From assembly GCF_003675385.1 (NCBI RefSeq), contig NZ_RCWZ01000002.1, forward strand, positions 1,302,001-1,366,000: 64,000 nucleotides of DNA, in the 5' to 3' direction. Numbering within the stretch: the stretch's first letter is position 1; the number at the start of each line of letters is the position of its first letter. This stretch comes from Mucilaginibacter kameinonensis. Lineage in GTDB: Bacteria > Bacteroidota > Bacteroidia > Sphingobacteriales > Sphingobacteriaceae. Position numbers and translations under genes: made by a program. The notes under the pieces are model-generated. The model was not told where the DNA came from. It was given only the letters and a program-made list of their open reading frames with translations, and ran no database searches. Of this stretch, positions 25,028-32,510 are shown piece by piece.

Positions 25028-25732
25028 ATGCGAATGTTATACATCGTCCAAAAAAAGAAGAAAAATAGGCGGCGAAATAGATTGCTATCAGTTTTGGTCG
25101 GGTTGGTTGCTGTATTGGGAGGCATGGATCATGCCATTGCCCAAAACAGAAATAATCAATCGGACTGGAATGTGCCGCCTCCGTTAGTACCGGGTACAAT
25201 AAACAAAGGAAATACACCGGGCAATAGTTCGGCCGGCAAACCTATTGTGCTTACACTTACAGATATTCCTGTGGTTTCGCAGCCGTTTGTTTCCGCAACT
25301 CAGGCGCCTGCACTGGCTGCAATTGGCACAAATCCACCAGTAGTTGACGTCCCAGGTCAGCCTAATATTGATGGAGTTGGTACTGGATTGCCGAAAATAC
25401 CCACACCTGAAGCTCCCGAAACCCCGCATCTGCCAAAGCAAGCTATGCAGGATCTTCAGTTTTCGCAGGTGATAGATCTGCCTTTACCTGAATCGCCCGA
25501 ATTGCCACCGGCTTCAGTTGAACCAACAGTATCCGGAAAAATAAATATGATAAAAGTTCCGGTGCCAGTGATGCCAGAGATAACGGATGCGATGCCGGTT
25601 TTACAACCAACGGGCGATATTAATCCATGGTCTATCCCTCAAATTCCTGAAAATACCGGATTTAAATTGGCTGTGCCAACCGGAAAGGAAGATAAGGCAA
25701 GAGGCAAATCCCATTCGAACAGGAAAAAATAA
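25028..25732 (+). CDS. Proline-rich exported protein, unknown function
   Basis: A 234-residue protein from ATG 25028 (MRMLYIVQKKKKNRRRNRLL); the frame extends to 24905, but the added part looks non-coding. It begins with a very basic stretch and a signal-like helix ending GGMDHAIAQ (about residue 38). The mature part is dominated by proline-spaced phrases (VPPPLVPG, PVVDVPGQPNIDG, IPTPEAPETPHLP, PLPESPELPPAS, VPVPVMPEI) and ends in a basic tail. It contains no known domain and is probably extended, like a wall- or envelope-spanning linker. It is followed by another exported-protein gene after 51 bases, so the two likely form an operon. Confidence 0.7.
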   Translation: MRMLYIVQKKKKNRRRNRLLSVLVGLVAVLGGMDHAIAQNRNNQSDWNVPPPLVPGTINKGNTPGNSSAGKPIVLTLTDIPVVSQPFVSATQAPALAAIGTNPPVVDVPGQPNIDGVGTGLPKIPTPEAPETPHLPKQAMQDLQFSQVIDLPLPESPELPPASVEPTVSGKINMIKVPVPVMPEITDAMPVLQPTGDINPWSIPQIPENTGFKLAVPTGKEDKARGKSHSNRKK

Positions 25733-25783
25733 CAGTTATGACGTAATGCCAGGCATTTAAGGGCATTATAACAAAACGCTAAA

Positions 25784-26584
25784 ATGAAAAGTACCCCAAT
25801 TGTGTTAAAATATATATTAGCTGCTATACTGGCCTTTGCGAGTGGTATTACCTTTGCGCAGGTAAGGTTTAAACAGGGAGATGAGTTTCAAAGGCAGGTA
25901 ATTACAAAATCAAATTGTGTTTTACAACGTGGTAGCCAAAACCTTCATGTTGGCTCGGTTTCGATAGTAGCCAAAACTTACAAGGTAACGGATGCTTCTG
26001 AAAAGGGTGTGTCTTTTACTATTACAACCGATAAGCTTGTTGATACCATTAATGCCATGAACCAGAACCTGATATATCATTCAGGTAAGCCTGCCGATCC
26101 AAATTCTATTATCCAGGTTGGCCTGCAGAAAATTGTAAATAGCGCTGCTGTAGTTTCAGTAAATAATAAAGGCGAGATCACTAATTTAAAAAGGCCTGTA
26201 ACGGCAAATGATACACTTTTATCATTTGCGGGGATTCAACCAGAGCATTTATCGCCAGGTAGCACATTGCAATTTATGGTTGATTTTCCGGTTAATGTTA
26301 CACTAAAAAAGGGTTATTCATGGAAAGCCACCACATCATCGGCCGAAACCAATTATACGGTTTATGCCATTAACGGGCAAACTACAGTAGTTACTTATAA
26401 AACATCAGTTTTGGGGGGGAGCTTAAACAGTCGCATCAACGGGTCGATACTTATTGATAACAATACGGGCATTATTTTAAAGCGCTACTCACAAAGCGTT
26501 TCTACAGGGTACGAAATGGTAAACGGCGTAGTTTATACTGCTACACGCCGTACCGCTGTTACCGAAATCTGTAATAAAAAGTAA
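25784..26584 (+). CDS. Exported protein, DUF6263-like
   Basis: A 266-residue protein with a clear signal peptide (cleavage after FASGITFAQ, about residue 26). The rest looks all-beta: an opening RFKQGDEFQRQVITKSNCVLQ, a middle ending in VVSVNNKGEITNLKRP, and a second half with alternating strands. The layout recalls DUF6263 exported proteins, but the match is from memory and not tight. It has no lipobox. It follows the proline-rich gene; a 13-base palindrome AATGCC-A-GGCATT (25745-25757) lies between them. It ends at a strong terminator. Confidence 0.7.
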   Translation: MKSTPIVLKYILAAILAFASGITFAQVRFKQGDEFQRQVITKSNCVLQRGSQNLHVGSVSIVAKTYKVTDASEKGVSFTITTDKLVDTINAMNQNLIYHSGKPADPNSIIQVGLQKIVNSAAVVSVNNKGEITNLKRPVTANDTLLSFAGIQPEHLSPGSTLQFMVDFPVNVTLKKGYSWKATTSSAETNYTVYAINGQTTVVTYKTSVLGGSLNSRINGSILIDNNTGIILKRYSQSVSTGYEMVNGVVYTATRRTAVTEICNKK

Positions 26585-26587
26585 ATA

Positions 26588-26607
26588 TTGATTCAAAATT
26601 GAATCAA
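26588..26607. repeat. Short perfect inverted repeat
   Basis: TTGATTCAA (26588-26596) and TTGAATCAA (26599-26607) with a 2-base centre, 4 bases after the stop of the exported protein and just before the terminator. It could be a protein-binding site or an accessory stem. Confidence 0.4.
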
Positions 26608-26610
26608 ATA

Positions 26611-26647
26611 ACAAAAGGCCGCTGCATCCATTGCAGCGGCCTTTTGT
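26611..26647 (+). terminator. Strong intrinsic terminator
   Basis: ACAAAAGGCCGCTGCA (26611-26626) pairs with TGCAGCGGCCTTTTGT (26632-26647), a 16-bp perfect stem with a 5-base loop. It ends the transcript of the two exported-protein genes. Nothing else definable lies between it and 26820. Confidence 0.9.
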
Positions 26648-26819
26648 TATTTAATACCCAATGTTTCGGCCAACGAATTGGCAGCAGGATAACCTCCGGA
26701 TATCGCCCTTAAATCGTGTTCATCAAGTAATTGTGTGGGTTCATGTAAAATACTGTGCCAGGGGGAGTTGTTTGTGTTCTTTAGTGCTGTAATTCATTAA
26801 AGACAAAAAAAACAACTAT

Positions 26820-27839
26820 ATGAAAAATCACTTTCATGTTGATGAAAACTCAGACCACAATACCGGTAACGATGGAATAGACCGCCGTGGTTTTCTTGAA
26901 TGTATGGCCTGGGCCGGTACCGGCGTATTATGGATGATGACTGGCGGGGTGCTGAAGTCATATGGGATGAGCCAAATGATTGACCGGGTTACCGGTGGGC
27001 TCAAAAAAGGGTTAATAGTACCCAAATCTGATTTTAGTTTTGTGCAGATCAGCGATAGTCATATCGGGTTTAATAAGGCCGCCAATCCTGACGTGGTAAG
27101 TACGCTGAACGCCACGATAGCCAAGATCAACAATATGCCCAGCGTACCTTCATTTGTATTGCACACTGGTGATCTGTCGCACCTGGCGCAGGCCGATGAA
27201 TTTGACACGCTTGAGCAATCATTGAAGACTGTTAAAACCGAAAAGATATTTTATGTACCCGGCGAACATGATGTTACCGATAATGGTAAGCTATATCTTG
27301 AACGCTATGGTAAAGGTACTTTAGGCGACGGCTGGTATAGTTTTGATTCGCATGGTGTGCATTTTATTGGCCTGGTAAATGTAACCAATCATGTTGACGG
27401 GGGCTTAGGGTACATCGGACCTGCTCAGCTAAAATGGCTTGAGAATGATCTGAAGCCGCTATCCAACAGTACGCCAATAGTTGTGTTCGCGCATATTCCG
27501 CTTTGGGCTATTTACCCGCAATGGGGTTGGGGTACCGATGATAGTGCGCAGGCACTGGTCTTACTTAAACGCTTTGGATCGGTATCGGTATTGAACGGGC
27601 ATATTCACCAAACGATTCAAAAGGTTGAAGGTAATATTACTTTTCATACGGCCAATTCAACGGCATTTCCTCAGCCCGCTCCGGGCAGCGCGGCATCGCC
27701 CGGCCCTATGAAGGTACCAGCAGAAAAGCTTCGTGGTTTTTTAGGATTGACCAGTGTAAACTATGTGGAGCATGATCACTCGCTTGCGATCACTGATATC
27801 CCATTGATTGATGCTGAAAAAACGACTGAACAGAAATAA
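26820..27839 (+). CDS. Metallophosphoesterase with Tat-type signal
   Basis: A 339-residue calcineurin-like phosphoesterase. Residues 21-26 (DRRGFL) followed by a hydrophobic stretch (about 27-48) form a twin-arginine signal. The metal-binding blocks are in order: D79-S-H81, HTGDLSH (G117-D118), VPGEHD (148-151; most relatives have GNHD, here GEHD), AHIPLW and NGHIHQ. The protein should fold in the cytoplasm with its two-metal centre and be exported. The substrate is unknown. Its stop overlaps the start of the YceI gene by one base (TAATG), so the two are translationally coupled. Confidence 0.9.
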   Translation: MKNHFHVDENSDHNTGNDGIDRRGFLECMAWAGTGVLWMMTGGVLKSYGMSQMIDRVTGGLKKGLIVPKSDFSFVQISDSHIGFNKAANPDVVSTLNATIAKINNMPSVPSFVLHTGDLSHLAQADEFDTLEQSLKTVKTEKIFYVPGEHDVTDNGKLYLERYGKGTLGDGWYSFDSHGVHFIGLVNVTNHVDGGLGYIGPAQLKWLENDLKPLSNSTPIVVFAHIPLWAIYPQWGWGTDDSAQALVLLKRFGSVSVLNGHIHQTIQKVEGNITFHTANSTAFPQPAPGSAASPGPMKVPAEKLRGFLGLTSVNYVEHDHSLAITDIPLIDAEKTTEQK

Positions 27840-28393
27840 TGAAAAAGTATAGGATGAAAAGGAATTTGTTGTTGCTGTTACTGATGATCGGCTTAGCGAC
27901 AGAGAGTAAAGCTCAGTATAAGCCTATTGAGCAGGGTTCAGGTTTGAAATTTACCATTAAAAACCTGGGATTTGATGTTGATGGCGCTTTTAGCGGGTTT
28001 GACGGTAACATCAATTTTGATCCCCAAAACGTAGCTAACAGCAGTTTTGATGTAAGTATCAACGCGTCATCAGTAAATACCGATAATAGTTTACGTGATG
28101 AGCACCTGCGCGGTGAAGGCTATTTCGACGTGAAGAATTTTCCCAAAATCAGGTTGGTTTCGGGAAAAGTGGCCGAATTAAATAAAAGTGGAATGTACCA
28201 GCTAACGGGAGTGCTAACTATAAAAGGTAAGGCAAAGCAGGTATCATTCCCTTTTTCGGCCACACCTGCTGCCGACGGTTATGTTTTTAAAGGGGGATTT
28301 AAGATAAACAGGAAAGATTTTGGGATAGGCGGTGTAAGCACCATTGCCGATGAACTTGAGGTGGATATCAGTGTAACAGCAAGGAAAGGGTAA
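27839..28393 (+). CDS. YceI family lipocalin-like periplasmic protein
   Basis: A 184-residue protein with a signal peptide ending near SKAQ (residue about 22) and a YceI beta-barrel: FTIKNLGFDVDGAFSGFDGNINFDP at the start, the DEHLRGEGYFDVKNFPKIR block and VSFPFSATPAADGY. YceI proteins bind isoprenoid-type lipids such as polyprenols or quinone-like molecules. The alternative start MKRNLL at 27854 is possible. It lies between the metallophosphoesterase (1-base overlap) and the cytochrome (7-base gap). Confidence 0.92.
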   Translation: MKKYRMKRNLLLLLLMIGLATESKAQYKPIEQGSGLKFTIKNLGFDVDGAFSGFDGNINFDPQNVANSSFDVSINASSVNTDNSLRDEHLRGEGYFDVKNFPKIRLVSGKVAELNKSGMYQLTGVLTIKGKAKQVSFPFSATPAADGYVFKGGFKINRKDFGIGGVSTIADELEVDISVTARKG

Positions 28394-28400
28394 AGAAGTT

Positions 28401-28820
28401 ATGGAAGTAAAAATAAATAGAAAGCTTTGCGTTATTGTGGTATTAGGTGCTTCGGTGACCTGTACCGCGGCAATAACTAACAAACCTGAGCCTGTGCATT
28501 ATGAAAACCTGAAAGTATTGCCAAGGGATATCAGCTCGCACGATTTGCAAAGCATCATGGCCGATGATTTTGAGGATGGTCTTGGTGTTACCTGTGGCTT
28601 TTGCCATGCCAACGCTAAAGATGGCCATGGTTTGGACTTTGTAAGCGACGCGAAGCCCGAAAAAGAAATTACCCGGCAAATGATGCGCATGACCATCGGT
28701 ATCAATAAAAAGTATTTTAAGCTTAAACACCCTGGCATAGGCAACCAGGCGCTGGTAGTTTCCTGTATTACATGTCATAAAGGTCAGCCATTTCCTGATG
28801 CTGCCACGGGCAATAATTAA
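28401..28820 (+). CDS. Di-haem c-type cytochrome
   Basis: A 139-residue exported protein with an N-terminal hydrophobic signal (about 8-25). It has two CXXCH haem-binding motifs, CGFCH (65-69) and CITCH (122-126). The middle block DAKPEKEITRQMMRMTIGINKKYF with MM at 94-95 supplies likely methionine axial ligands. This layout is typical of the small cytochromes related to the reaction-centre cytochrome subunit found in many Bacteroidota. It probably carries electrons in the periplasm. It closes the three-gene group with the phosphoesterase and YceI protein. Confidence 0.9.
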   Translation: MEVKINRKLCVIVVLGASVTCTAAITNKPEPVHYENLKVLPRDISSHDLQSIMADDFEDGLGVTCGFCHANAKDGHGLDFVSDAKPEKEITRQMMRMTIGINKKYFKLKHPGIGNQALVVSCITCHKGQPFPDAATGNN

Positions 28821-28876
28821 TTGTAAATTGCTTTATAAAGCTTTGAATGATAAACTGATTAAATAACCTTGAAAAA

Positions 28877-29890
28877 TTGAAATTCAACAAAGTAGTATAT
28901 CACATCGCATTTTGGCTGCTGGCGTACCTTTTCTGGATTTTTATTTTCAGGAACGGTACGCTGGTGTTAACTCATGCCATAACCATTCAGTTTTGTTACC
29001 TCGTATTTATTTCGGCTAATTATTACCTCAACACACTTTATGCAATTCCGTATTTGCTTAATAAAAAGCAATACATAAAATTCGGTCTTGTTTTTTTAAC
29101 GGGAATATTGATCACAGCGCTTCTGAGGGTTCCGGTATCGGCCTGGGTTACGGTACACTTATTTAATATGAATGCCCGGTTTAATGCTGTTTCTGTTTTT
29201 GCCGACTCATTTGTTAATATCCTGTTTTGGGTGCTTTGCATCCTGGGAGCTCAAATGGTGATTGAAAAAATGCGGGCGCAGGTTTATATTGAGCAGATTG
29301 AAAAGGAGAAAGCCACCAATGAACTTAATTTTTTAAGGGCGCAGTTTAACCCTCATTTTCTTTTTAACTCCATTAATTCGATTTATGCCCATATCGATAA
29401 ATCAAATAAGGATGCACGTGATATGCTGCTGGTGTTTTCGGAAATGCTGCGCTACCAATTATACGAATGTAATGTAGAGCAAATAGACTTGAACCGCGAG
29501 ATCAACTATATCCGAAATTACATAGCTATTCAAAAAGGGAGAATTGATGAAGAGGTTAATGTGAGTTTTTACGCAGATAATATTAACGGACAAGCTTTTG
29601 TAGCGCCCCTGTTATTTATAGCGTTTGTGGAGAATGCCTTTAAATACGTGGGGTTTAACGAAGGGAGAATAAATAAGGTGGATATAAGCCTGAAGCAGGA
29701 GGAAGAAAAGCTGATTTTTAAAGTGTATAATACTAAAGATAGTTTTGCAGGCAGGGATGAACATTCATCGGGCCTGGGGATAGCCAATACAAAACGGCGG
29801 CTGGAGATCCTGTACCCTGAAAAACATAAGCTTGATATAACCGATAGTGGCGATAGTTTTGAAATAAATTTAGTACTGCAGAACGTATGA
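28877..29890 (+). CDS. LytS/YehU-type sensor histidine kinase, TTG start
   Basis: A 337-residue kinase of the His_kinase/PF06580 type. Four membrane helices fill the first ~140 residues; a coiled segment leads to the phospho-acceptor block NFLRAQFNPHFLFNSINSIYAHI, then an ATPase domain with N box (AFVENAFKYVG) and GLGIANTKRRLEILY. The start must be TTG at 28877: an in-frame TGA at 28856 closes the upstream side and the next ATG is about 95 codons in. It overlaps the LytTR regulator by 4 bases. The gap to the cytochrome is 56 bases with no terminator. Confidence 0.92.
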   Translation: MKFNKVVYHIAFWLLAYLFWIFIFRNGTLVLTHAITIQFCYLVFISANYYLNTLYAIPYLLNKKQYIKFGLVFLTGILITALLRVPVSAWVTVHLFNMNARFNAVSVFADSFVNILFWVLCILGAQMVIEKMRAQVYIEQIEKEKATNELNFLRAQFNPHFLFNSINSIYAHIDKSNKDARDMLLVFSEMLRYQLYECNVEQIDLNREINYIRNYIAIQKGRIDEEVNVSFYADNINGQAFVAPLLFIAFVENAFKYVGFNEGRINKVDISLKQEEEKLIFKVYNTKDSFAGRDEHSSGLGIANTKRRLEILYPEKHKLDITDSGDSFEINLVLQNV

Positions 29891-30603
29891 TACTTAAATG
29901 CCTGATTATAGATGACGAGCCAATAGCACGTAAGTTGCTGCAGGAATATATTGAAGAGGCCGACTTTTTAGTATTGTCGGGTACGGCCGAAAATCCGCTT
30001 AAAGCCACCGGCCTGATCAATAAACTGGATATCGATTTGATTTTTCTTGATGTGAATATGCCAAAGATGAATGGTTTTCAATTTCTGCGGTCGGCGGTAA
30101 AATTGCCCATGGTGATCATGACAACAGCTTACGGCGAATATGCACTTGAGGGATTTGAAATGGCTGTGGTTGATTATCTCGTAAAACCATTCTCGCTTGA
30201 ACGCTTTCTGAAGGCTTCACAAAAAGCGCTTGATCTGTATATATTAAAGCAACAGGCATCGCCCGAAAAAAATGAAGCCGACCATTTTTATGTTAAGTGC
30301 GATGGCAAAATTGAGCGGGTGCAATATGACGACTTGGTTTATATTGAAGCCATGGCTAATTACGTAACACTATATACCTTGAATAAAAAGCTTATAGTAT
30401 ACCTAACCATCAAAGGCTTACAAGAAAAGCTGCCGGTTGATAAGTTTATTAAGGTACACAAAAGTTATATAGTTAATACAACCATGATCAGTAACATCGA
30501 GGGTAATATGCTTAATCTTAATGGGACTAAAATTACCGTTGGGCAAAGCTTTTATGACGAGGTAATGGATAAGGTTTTAAAAGGCAGGCTTTTTAAAAGA
30601 TAA
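29887..30603 (+). CDS. LytTR family response regulator
   Basis: A 238-residue protein with a receiver domain (acidic pair DDE near residue 9, phosphoacceptor aspartate in LIFLDVNMPKMNGF, conserved lysine in VDYLVKPFS) and a C-terminal LytTR DNA-binding domain (about 135-238; VKCDGKIERVQYDDLVYIEAMANYVTLY, IKVHKSYIVNTTMI). It is translationally coupled (ATGA overlap) to the kinase. Its targets are unknown; the phosphoesterase-YceI-cytochrome genes immediately upstream are candidates. Confidence 0.94.
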   Translation: MILKCLIIDDEPIARKLLQEYIEEADFLVLSGTAENPLKATGLINKLDIDLIFLDVNMPKMNGFQFLRSAVKLPMVIMTTAYGEYALEGFEMAVVDYLVKPFSLERFLKASQKALDLYILKQQASPEKNEADHFYVKCDGKIERVQYDDLVYIEAMANYVTLYTLNKKLIVYLTIKGLQEKLPVDKFIKVHKSYIVNTTMISNIEGNMLNLNGTKITVGQSFYDEVMDKVLKGRLFKR

Positions 30604-30630
30604 TATGGCCTGCATTTTAATAGTTAATGC

Positions 30631-31722
30631 TTAATTGTTTTTCAAGCCGATTTGGTGGTTGCTGTAATCAGTTAGGTATTCATTGCTAATGAAAAAGTCG
30701 AGACTGAAAATTGTGCGATAATCTCCGGTATTATTAGGATTTTGTACCTCCGTAAGATTGCCTGTACTTGATGTTGTATAGGTATAAACAAAGCCTTGGT
30801 TGGTGGTTATTGTAACAGTTGAATTTGCGGGCAGGCTGCCTGTTGAGGTAGTTGCCAGCCTGTCTTCAATAACTGTGGTTGAAGGTGTGCCTGTGTCAAA
30901 CAGGATTTGCCCGGAAATAGTTTTGCCACTGTACGTTATAGTTGCCGGGATATTAGGTGAGTAGCCACCGCTGTTCGAATAACTAAGCGGATGCATGATG
31001 AATCCGGCTGATGAAAGATCACTATTGTTTAGTCCGATGGTTAAAAGGTTGCTTACATAAGTACCGCTGGTTGAAAATAAGCTTTTGTTTAACGTAGCCA
31101 ATTTAAACCCGCTGGTGAGGTTGGTGCCGGTATTGAAATATCTTAAAGGGCTTTGAATTTCACTGGTTACATAGCTTGTGCCGGGGCCAACGCCAAAAAC
31201 ATCGCTGGCGTGAGCAGGCAGTTTAGCTCCTGTTTCATCAACTATTTTGTAATATAAAAAAAAGGGTACCCTTTTTAACGCAAGATTGCCCTGCGCATCA
31301 CCTATGGTAATGTTGGCGTAGGCTAAGTTGCCATATTCTTTAGTTGAACTTAGCTGATCTCCAAAGCTAATTGTGCCTTTGGTGCTGGTTATTGTAATTC
31401 CATTTACAACAGTAGAGTCTCCGGTAAACTGGAAGCCCGATGAGGTGATCATAGATGCAGGTATAATGTCAGTTGCATCAAGCGTCATGCCCGATGAACC
31501 GGTATCAAATACGGTATAATAGGTTACAGCCTTGGTTCCAACGAGTGTAACAGGTAAAAATATCCGTTTGTTTATACCGCTGGCATATTCATATAAACCC
31601 AATGTTACAGGAGTTATTTGTGGCTGAACTACAGTTTTTTCTTTTTTACACGAGAAAAAAACAGTAGTTATTAATATGCAACCTATAATTTTAGACGTAA
31701 GCAGTAAATGTTTTGTAGTCAT
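30631..31722 (-). CDS. Lipoprotein with pepsin-like aspartic protease motifs
   Basis: A 363-residue protein with lipobox FFSC (C25), so probably membrane-anchored. Two aspartic-protease motifs occur, one per half: VFDTGSSGMTL (DTGSSG at 73-78) and ILFDTGTPSTTVI (DTGTPS at 276-281), each after a hydrophobic beta strand. The C-terminus (FSLDFFISNEYLTDYSNHQIGL) resembles the closing block of eukaryotic pepsins (LGDVFIR...VGLA). The bilobal length of about 330 residues fits family A1 and not the half-size retropepsins. No propeptide is obvious. The peptidase role is an inference from motifs. It is a single gene with no close partner. Confidence 0.75.
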   Translation of the reverse strand: MTTKHLLLTSKIIGCILITTVFFSCKKEKTVVQPQITPVTLGLYEYASGINKRIFLPVTLVGTKAVTYYTVFDTGSSGMTLDATDIIPASMITSSGFQFTGDSTVVNGITITSTKGTISFGDQLSSTKEYGNLAYANITIGDAQGNLALKRVPFFLYYKIVDETGAKLPAHASDVFGVGPGTSYVTSEIQSPLRYFNTGTNLTSGFKLATLNKSLFSTSGTYVSNLLTIGLNNSDLSSAGFIMHPLSYSNSGGYSPNIPATITYSGKTISGQILFDTGTPSTTVIEDRLATTSTGSLPANSTVTITTNQGFVYTYTTSSTGNLTEVQNPNNTGDYRTIFSLDFFISNEYLTDYSNHQIGLKNN

Positions 31723-31896
31723 ATATATCCGTTATAAACCCGGTTGGTAATAAATACGATAAAATAGCAGTTTTAGTTGGCTTAAAATTATGATAACGAT
31801 TTGATAAGCCGGCCAATGAATCGATAAAACATAATGTTGAACCGATTAATTATCCGGACATATAAACGGATTAGCGGATGTCGCTATTGCCTGTAA

Positions 31897-32385
31897 CTAA
31901 AGTAAATGGTTGGTTTCTTTAATGATATCCATTACAAAAGTGCTTTTTGAATGGCCAATTCCTTTTACCTCGCTTAGTTTATTTACAAAAAAAGAGTGGT
32001 AGCTATCCATGCTTTCAGACACGATCTTGAGCATAAAATCAAAATCACCGGAGATATTATAGCACTCTATCACCTCGTCAAATTCAAGTACGGCGTTAAT
32101 GAAATCCGCGCCCGCTTTGCGGCTGTGCTCGCGCAGGGTTACCATGCAAATCACCATAATGCGCTTGTTTAATAGCCGCTTATCTAAAATAGCGGTGTAG
32201 TTTTTAATTACTCCGGCTTTTTCAAGGCGTTTAATGCGTTCATGGGTGGGAGTAGGGCTTAAGTTAATCTTTACCGCAATCTCCCGTACTGTAAGTTTGG
32301 CATTTCGTTCAACCAATCGTAATATTTCATAATCCTTTTCGTCGAGTTGGATACCAGCTTTTTCTTGTTCTGTTTGATAGGCCAT
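31897..32385 (-). CDS. Lrp/AsnC family transcriptional regulator
   Basis: A 162-residue regulator with an N-terminal winged HTH (LDEKDYEILRLVERNAKLTVREIAVKINLSPTPTHERIKRLEKAGVI) and a C-terminal RAM/AsnC ligand-binding domain (KRIMVICMVTLREH to the end). It probably senses an amino acid or related small molecule. It is divergent from an MFS pump at 32511, the likely target. Facing promoters and a dyad lie between the two genes. Confidence 0.95.
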   Translation of the reverse strand: MAYQTEQEKAGIQLDEKDYEILRLVERNAKLTVREIAVKINLSPTPTHERIKRLEKAGVIKNYTAILDKRLLNKRIMVICMVTLREHSRKAGADFINAVLEFDEVIECYNISGDFDFMLKIVSESMDSYHSFFVNKLSEVKGIGHSKSTFVMDIIKETNHLL

Positions 32386-32443
32386 ATGAAGGGGCTAATA
32401 GAATGTTTGTTCTTTTGTGATGCTTTTATTTTCTATTGTGTTC

Positions 32444-32490
32444 CAAAATTATAATAAATAATGTTATTAATTTCCGTTGATCTAATTTTG
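32444..32490. promoter_or_regulatory. Divergent -7 boxes with central dyad (Lrp/MFS)
   Basis: The minus-strand box TAATTTTG (32451-32444) faces an identical plus-strand box (32483-32490), each an exact TAnnTTTG match. Between them TAATAA (32452-32457) and TTATTA (32464-32469) form an AT-rich dyad of the kind Lrp proteins bind. The arrangement would let the Lrp protein control itself and the pump. Confidence 0.55.
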
Positions 32491-32510
32491 AAAGGACAAA
32501 AAATATAATT

